Below are positions 58,207 to 64,000 of a DNA stretch of 64,000 bases, piece by piece; the first letter of the stretch is position 1; every line of letters starts with the position of its first letter. Made by a program: the position numbers and the translations under genes. This DNA comes from Gnomoniopsis sp. IMI 355080. Its lineage: Eukaryota; Ascomycota; Sordariomycetes; Diaporthales; Gnomoniaceae. The stretch spans positions 1-64,000 of the forward strand of contig JAPEVC010000105.1 in NCBI GenBank assembly GCA_027946555.1. Direction: 5' to 3'. Under the pieces are notes generated by a model. That model made no database searches and was not told the origin of the DNA. It saw only the letters and a program-made list of their open reading frames with translations.

Positions 58207-60061
58207 ATGTTCCGCCAGCCCTGTCCATACATAGCCATGCTGATCCTCATCATCCACCAGGTTGCTTGCCTCGCCGCCGGTCTATACCACACAGCATGCT
58301 CCCTAGCCAATCAGACTTGTCTTTGCGTCGATCAGAGCTACACTGATTGGGTGACAAGCTGTGTCGATAGCAATTGCACAATCAAAAACCAACTTAGTAA
58401 GTTGATGCCCCAAGGTTCTTTCAACAGAGGCAATGATCACACACCTTTATGGGCTTTCTTGGACGGCAGACGTTCGAACTGACATACCTTGTCAATCATC
58501 AAGAGACCCAGCGAGCGACAAAGATCGGCTGTGGCGTCACACCAGTCATAGAGGGACCCGAGAACTTCATGCTGCCAGAGGTTATCGTGTTCGTCGCGAG
58601 TACTGTGTTCTTCGCCTTGAGACTCGCAAACAGGGCAACGCGCATGGCCCCATGGGGCTGGGATGATACAACGATTTCAATTTCATGGGCAAGTCTTCCC
58701 GTTCCTCACTCGACATTTGTCACCTGTGACTTACTGTTTCCTCCAGATCTCTTGCGTATGCTTTCTAGGAGTTGGCATCATTGGTATGCAAGAACATCTC
58801 AACACCCAGATCCCAACCATCTTGATCAAGTGGGACTCGATCAACATGCAGAACGAATCTAACATGGCATTACAGAATTGAAACTCGACGCAGGAGCCCC
58901 CTTGTGGGACAAGGAATTCTGGCAGATCGACGCCGCTCTGGAAGTCTGGTACATCAGCGAAGTCCTGTATACGATTACACTTGCCCTGGTCAAGTCTTCG
59001 ATCCTGTTTCTCTACACACGTATCTTCCCCACCGGCAAATTTCGAAAGTTCGTATGGGGAACTCAAATTTTTAATCTTACGTTGGCTATTGTTTTCGTGG
59101 CGACTGATTTCGTCCAGTGCCGGCCGCTCAGCTACTTCTGGCATTCTTGTGAGTGTCCCCTTCACACCCCATGCTTGGGGCGAGTAGTCTTTCCTCCCCT
59201 TCCCCGGTGTAAGCTTCATATTAACGACCATAACAGGGGACGGCGAGTCCTTGGGAACATGTTTTGACCTCAATGCCTTCGCATACGCTCACTCCGGCGT
59301 CAACATAGCATTGGACGTATGGATCATAGGCCTTCCAGTCCATGAGATATGGAAGCTGAACATGCCCCTTCGTTGGAAGATGCAAGCAATGGCAATGTTT
59401 GCCGTTGGTATCTTGTAAGTATCAATCTATCTCAATCCCCAACATCGTTTCGCATACTTGACCCTGAAAGCAATACTGATATCCCTTTTCCCTACTTGAA
59501 AAGTCTAACAGCCGCCTCCTGCGCCCGGCTTAGCACTCTCACCGACTTCTACAAAGATCCCAGCAACATATGTTAGTACAGTCACAGCATCCTCGATGGC
59601 GGGCTCTCAGGACCTTTCTACTCCGTCTCAAAATAACTGACGTGTCTTTTCCCCTTCCTCAAGCGACCTACTTCCCCATCTCCATCTGGACAGTCGTCGA
59701 ACTAAACGTCGGCATCGTGGCGGCTTGCATGCCAGCCGCCCGCCTCTTTGTCACCAAAACAGCAGGCGACATTGCCAAATCCACAGGCTTCACTCGCTTC
59801 TCCTCCCAGACCGGCCGACCATCATACGAACTCAGCGGTCGTTCCAGCTACGTCAAGCGTCGATCCGCCCGCGCCGCCGCCGCCAGAAAGCGAGACTCCC
59901 TTTCTGAGGATGTAGTAGGGAGACAGGACTTTGGAGGGGTTTCTGTGAGTCGGGTGGAGGAGCACCAGATGGACTGCGAGATGCAGCGCCATCGTGATGA
60001 CTCTCACTTGGAATTGGCGCTTGTTGAGTCAAGAATGGTAGATTTGAAGGGGATTGAATGA
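58207..60061 (+). CDS. CFEM-domain, Pth11-like seven-span receptor
   Basis: Seven exons (58207-58396, 58504-58688, 58747-58783, 58876-59148, 59237-59414, 59504-59571, 59664-60061) give 442 residues. A signal peptide (PYIAMLILIIHQVACLAAG) precedes a shortened CFEM module: HTACSLANQTCLCVDQ, TSCVDSNC and KIGCGV. The first CFEM cysteines are poorly matched. Seven hydrophobic spans follow with family landmarks MAPWGWDDTTISI, WYISEVLYTITLALVKSSIL, FVQCRPLSYFWHSWDGE and VELNVGIVAACMPAARL. The cytosolic tail is basic and serine-rich (SSYVKRRSARAAAA). Members such as Magnaporthe Pth11 sense surface cues at the plasma membrane. The intron after exon 2 is best read as a GC-AG intron (TGG|GCAAGT..CTCCAG). 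A longer start exists at 58162. Confidence 0.85.
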
Positions 60062-60691
60062 CAGGTACTCATTCTCTATGATTTATTCCTTTATCTCAAA
60101 AACACCTTTACGCATTCATCCATCCGTCCGGCGATTCGGAGTTAGGGGCTGCGGGAAGGAAAAGGCCGGCGCAAGAACGATACCAATTTGCACTTGACAG
60201 AGGCATTCGCAGAAAAGTATTATGAATCAATTGATACAGCCTTTCGCCCAACTTCACATAGCGATACTGCTCTGGAATGTCGAAAAGGCCCAAAGTCATG
60301 CAAGGTCTCACTGTCGTGAGAGGTTGGGGCATCTATTCCTCACTGATCAAGGTATGAACCTATCTGAAAATATATTCAGGACAATATGTCGATTCAAGCC
60401 AAACTTGTAGTGAAGTTATTCTCTTGCCCCAGTTTAAAGTCATGAACAGATCCTCAACTTTCATTATCTGCTCATCAATGCTCCTCAAAGGACTTCATGC
60501 ATGCCCGATGGCAGTGGTATCAAAAAGATATATACAGTTCCCACAAACCATGAAAAGTCTGCCCAACAATGCCATATATCCACGAGTAAGTAAATACAAA
60601 CGTCGTTGTGCGATCATGATGTGCCGCACAAATCATGATAGAAGAATCGAATCCAAACCCCTTTCGCTTGGACCATCACAACGAGGTTTTA
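60062..60691. other. Convergent 3' spacer
   Basis: 3' sides of the CFEM receptor and GH55 genes. No further feature. Confidence 0.4.
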
Positions 60692-63202
60692 TCAACCAGT
60701 CCTGAATGAAATGATATTCGACTGGTAAACGCCCTCGTTATCCGCCCAGCTCGCCACTTCCGTGCCCGCATTGTCGAGCATGCTCGTGGAGCCGATGGTG
60801 TTGAGCGAGTAAATATTGATGTTCGAGTTGGTGCCCTCGAGGCCGACGATACTCGTCTGGCAGTTCTCACCAGTGGCGAAAGTAGAGCAGTCTGGAAAGA
60901 TAGGCTGTTAGCAACGGAGAAGCGCCAAAATACGCGAGGAAGAAAGAGGGAGACGAAAGCTTACCTTGTGCGTAGTTGTCGAACCAAGAGTAATGGTTCG
61001 CGCCGTAGACAAACACAGCTGACGAGCCAATGACCCGCAGTCCCCAAGCATCCGCACAATTACCAGTAACGCCGGAGCAATCAAAGGTAGGATCTTGCAA
61101 CGTCGTGTTCGCCGTGAACGGCACCAGCGCGTTCGGCAGCGGCTGGAAGTAGGGCGTCTCGGTTTGCAGCTGCGAGGCAAAGATGTTGACCGTGTCAGCG
61201 AGCTGGTACTGGTACAGGACATGGTGCTCCACAGCTGTGCCGACAAGCCAGAACGTTCCCGCTGTTGATTCAATGTACAGTCCACGGCCCGCGTACACGG
61301 TGATCTGCGTGTTGGACGCATCGTCAATGTCATGATCCGCCGTCCAGAGCCAGCAGTTCTCCATGTACAGCCCGCTTGAGCCGCTAGTAGCGTGCAAACT
61401 CATATAGGCTGCGATGCAGTTGGTGTCAACGGTGGCACTACCGGGGTCCTTCAGGCACTCCGAGACCTGCAGCTCGCTGCCAGTAAAACCACCGACGCGC
61501 GTGTGGACATCCCAGAGACCGCTTGGCGTGCCGGCCGGGCTGACGAGGTTGTACTCGATCAAAATCGCACCGGCCGTCGCACCTTGACCGGACACTATGA
61601 AATCACTGAGTTCGACACTGCCAGCCTCGCCCTCTGTGCCGATTTGCAAAACGGCCAGGGGACTGTTAATATCAGTGTAAGCGGGGCCAGCGGCCATGAG
61701 GACCGGGTAGGTCTCGCCGACAATTTTGGCACCTGCCGGGATCGAGATCGTGGCGCAGATCAGATACAAGCCATAGTCAATGTAAACGACTTTGCCTGCG
61801 CTCGTCGCGGTGTCAATGGCCGACTGGATAGCAGCAGTATCATCGGTTACGCCGTCACCTACTGCGCCGGAGGAGCGCACGCTGACGAAGTCGTCCGCGG
61901 TCAGAGTTTCGTATTGCGGCTTGGATTGGACGTAGTATGAGTTGCCAGATCCAAGCAGGGCGGAGGGTCGGGTAACCGCGGTAATAGCGGCAAAAGTGTC
62001 GGTGGGCCCGCTGGTGAGTGTGTAGGTGTGGCCCTGAACAAAGGCAGATATGGTCGTGGTGCCACCGGCCAGCACGGTACCAGCATCGTTCTGGACAGCA
62101 ACTGGGGTGTTGCTCAGGACAACGTTCTCAAGGACCAGACTGCCGTTGGTAGTGTCTGTTGAGCTGGAGTCGTAGGCAGTCTTCACGCCGACGCTAACAT
62201 CGGTGAAAGTGCTGTCAATGATGATGACGGAGCCAACCGCCTGTGCAGCAGATCCACCAATTGACATGTCAACAGCAATGGGGGCGTTGTTAACAGTCAA
62301 GCCCATGAAGGTCCAGTCCCAGTCCCAGAGCATCTGGATAGCTGCCGTGCTGGGGTTGTTGAACACTAGGTTGCGTGTAGTGTATTGCTGGTTTCCGAGT
62401 TGAGCACCGTAAGAGCCTCCGTTGAAAGTCAAGTCGGTCATGAAGCCACCGCTTCCCGACTCAATGAAGAGACCAACATGGATGACACCGGCGGTGGTGG
62501 GCATGTTGAAGACGACATTCTGGATGGAACAAGCTTGAGAGACGGGCCAGTGGATACCTGTGGCGGCACTCGTAGCCGGGACAGCTGTGGTGTCGATGAT
62601 GAAATTCCTGATTTGTTTGTAGAAAACGTTCACAGAGACCCAGTTCAGATCAGCGGAAGTGTACGGGTTCCCGTCGATAAGACCAAAGCCAGTGAAACCG
62701 GCTGAAGCCTTGAGGGTTGGTACATCGTTGGCATCTCCAATGAGCTGGGTGAAGTAGTATGGAATAATAGATGAAGAGATGAGATATGTTCCACTAGGAA
62801 AGTATACAACAGCCGGTGTCGTTGTAGTAGAGGCCTGTTGAATGTTAGCTCCACCGGTGTATAAGAATTGGATGTAGGTTTGATACGTACACAGTCAGTA
62901 TAGCATCGGTTACCCCCAGCTGTGATGGCGGCATTGATGGCGGCTGTATCGTCGGTAACTCCATCACCTACATGTGCGTGTTAGCTAGGAGAATTGTGTA
63001 TGTAGGTAGAGAGAGAGAGGCCCCAAGGCTTGACAGTTCACATACCGACAGCACCATAGTCCTTCACATTTCGGAAAACTGAATACCCAGACCCAGCATA
63101 CGGAGCGAGACCTTGGTGTGCAATGTCTCCCATCCAAAAGTCCGCATGGACAAAAAGAAAGAGACTGGCAAATGCCAGGGCGAATTGTATAAAGGAACGC
63201 AT
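60692..63202 (-). CDS. GH55 exo-beta-1,3-glucanase, secreted
   Basis: Four exons (63046-63202, 62891-62967, 60965-62834, 60692-60891) give 767 residues, normal for GH55. The signal peptide MRSFIQFALAFASLFLFVHA is followed by DFWMGDIAHQGLAPY. Two beta-helix modules each open with GAVGDGVTDDTAAI, once near residue 50 and again mid-protein, as in the double-ribcage GH55 fold. Other marks: TAVPATSAATGIHWPVSQAC, GGFMTDLTFNGGSYGAQLGN, ENCWLWTADHD and YAGRGLYIES, with the short last exon encoding VASWADNEGVYQSNI. The enzyme releases glucose from laminarin-type beta-1,3-glucan outside the cell, for self-wall turnover, mycoparasitism or nutrition. Splice sites are GTATGT, GTACGT and GTAAGC donors. Confidence 0.94.
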
Positions 63203-64000
63203 GATCAAAGAGGATCAGGCCGTGACCGTGGAAAGTAAACGAGACACAGCTGGATGCGAACAGGAGATATCTATAGAAATCAGAGGACAACGAGATGGGA
63301 CGAACATCCTATAGCACAGGCACGAGGCATACATATACCTCAAGTGAACCCACCAACAGACTTATACCAAGGTTCACAGGTCGTATAAGATTCTAGCGGT
63401 GGGCTGCCTGAGTGTCTGTCTACCTAGGTACCTTGCCACCCCTGTCTAGGCAGTAGATGCCCATTGGGGGGCGGGTTACCAAGGGAGCAGGATGGAAGAT
63501 CGTGGCACCTTCCGAGAATGGAGCAGGTCTTTCAGGGGCGGGAGCGAATGATACGTAAAACTTGGGGGGGCTGTTGCAAGGCTGGGTTGCATGCTCTTTT
63601 TGCCCATTCTGCGTCGTGAAGAAGGGCAATGAGGTCCTCATTTTGGCATGTTCCAACCCGTAAAGTGTGTCTCAGCCGCCTACGTGGTCATACGTAGGTG
63701 CGCAGGAACAAATGATCAATTTTTTCTTCATGGGACCTCCAGATGTGCGGCGTGTGCGAGATCGAGATGAATAACCTGCAAGGCACATGAGCCATGGCCC
63801 TGCACCTCATAGGACTGCGCACTAGGTTGTGATGGCCTCAGTCACGAGCTCTGACTCGCTGGTTGGGCACATACTTTTGGCGGCCTATTCTGGAAATCAA
63901 AAAGGGGTGCTGAGGTACTACTCTGGCAGGTTGGAGACCGAGGAAGGCTCGAGACTTGCATTAGCGTGTCGGCTTTGGAGTGCCACAACCGTGTAGCCCG
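63203..64000. other. GH55 promoter and window end
   Basis: No gene is seen. TACCTAGGTA at 63421-63430. A gene starting beyond the right edge cannot be assessed. Confidence 0.4.

Noticed and set aside
58397..58479. Acceptor at GGCAG (58474-58479) for CFEM intron 1
   Set aside because: It gives the wrong phase. The later TCAAG acceptor restores frame and the conserved cysteine spacing.
1..64000. tRNA genes, rRNA genes and CRISPR arrays
   Set aside because: No B-box-like GGTTCGANTCC with matching arms and no regularly spaced direct repeats were seen by eye. A covariance-model scan would be decisive.

Overview
The window is nuclear DNA of a filamentous ascomycete (Pezizomycotina, probably Sordariomycetes-like). 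The genes carry short introns of roughly 50-260 bp with GT..AG ends and GTAAGT-like donors. The repertoire is also typical of these fungi: an AA9 lytic polysaccharide monooxygenase, a GH55 glucanase, a CFEM/Pth11-like receptor, a HET-domain protein, a P450, a Dal5-type MFS carrier and a small cysteine-rich secreted protein. I rebuilt 25 gene models by joining reading frames across splice sites. Several of them (59, 54, 76, 95 and 97 residues) are too short or too split to appear as long open frames.

Layout. 1-3.2 kb: no gene seen. 3.2-7.1 kb: four compact minus-strand genes (a small C2H2 protein, a histidine phosphatase, a 59-residue protein, a 54-residue membrane protein). 8.3-18.5 kb: a metabolic block with P450 (-), SET-domain protein (+), MFS transporter (+), peroxisomal FAD-dependent amine oxidase ending in SKL (-) and nitronate monooxygenase (-). 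18.5-29 kb: gene-sparse, AT-rich DNA holding an effector-like secreted protein, a secreted, possibly GPI-anchored protein and a two-span membrane protein. 29-31.5 kb: AA9 LPMO (+) and an AIM24-family mitochondrial protein (-). 32.3-34.4 kb: HET-domain protein.

35.5-52.1 kb is the housekeeping core: a YSC84/SH3 actin-endocytosis protein, a Bet1/Sft1-type Golgi SNARE and an ArfGAP (three neighbouring trafficking genes). These are followed by MsrB, an acidic zinc-ribbon-like protein interrupted by an in-frame TAG, a long disordered protein with a possible meiotic (Rec114-like) layout, and the ARID-containing Rsc9-like chromatin subunit. 54.9-63.2 kb: an M20 peptidase/amidohydrolase, a 441-bp inverted-repeat mobile element with a TA target duplication, an unrecognised two-exon gene, a CFEM/Pth11-like receptor and a GH55 exo-1,3-glucanase.

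Together the secreted enzymes (AA9, GH55), the surface receptor, the effector-like protein and the amine/nitronate catabolic block fit a plant-associated or plant-debris-degrading fungus. That lifestyle is an inference. Strongest second-look items: the in-frame TAG that splits two CxxC halves, the inverted-repeat element, the effector-like gene, the overlooked tiny genes, the amine/nitronate block, the palindromic TACCTAGGTA motif scattered through intergenic DNA, and the long poly-G block in the divergent ArfGAP/MsrB promoter. No tRNA, rRNA or CRISPR array was seen.
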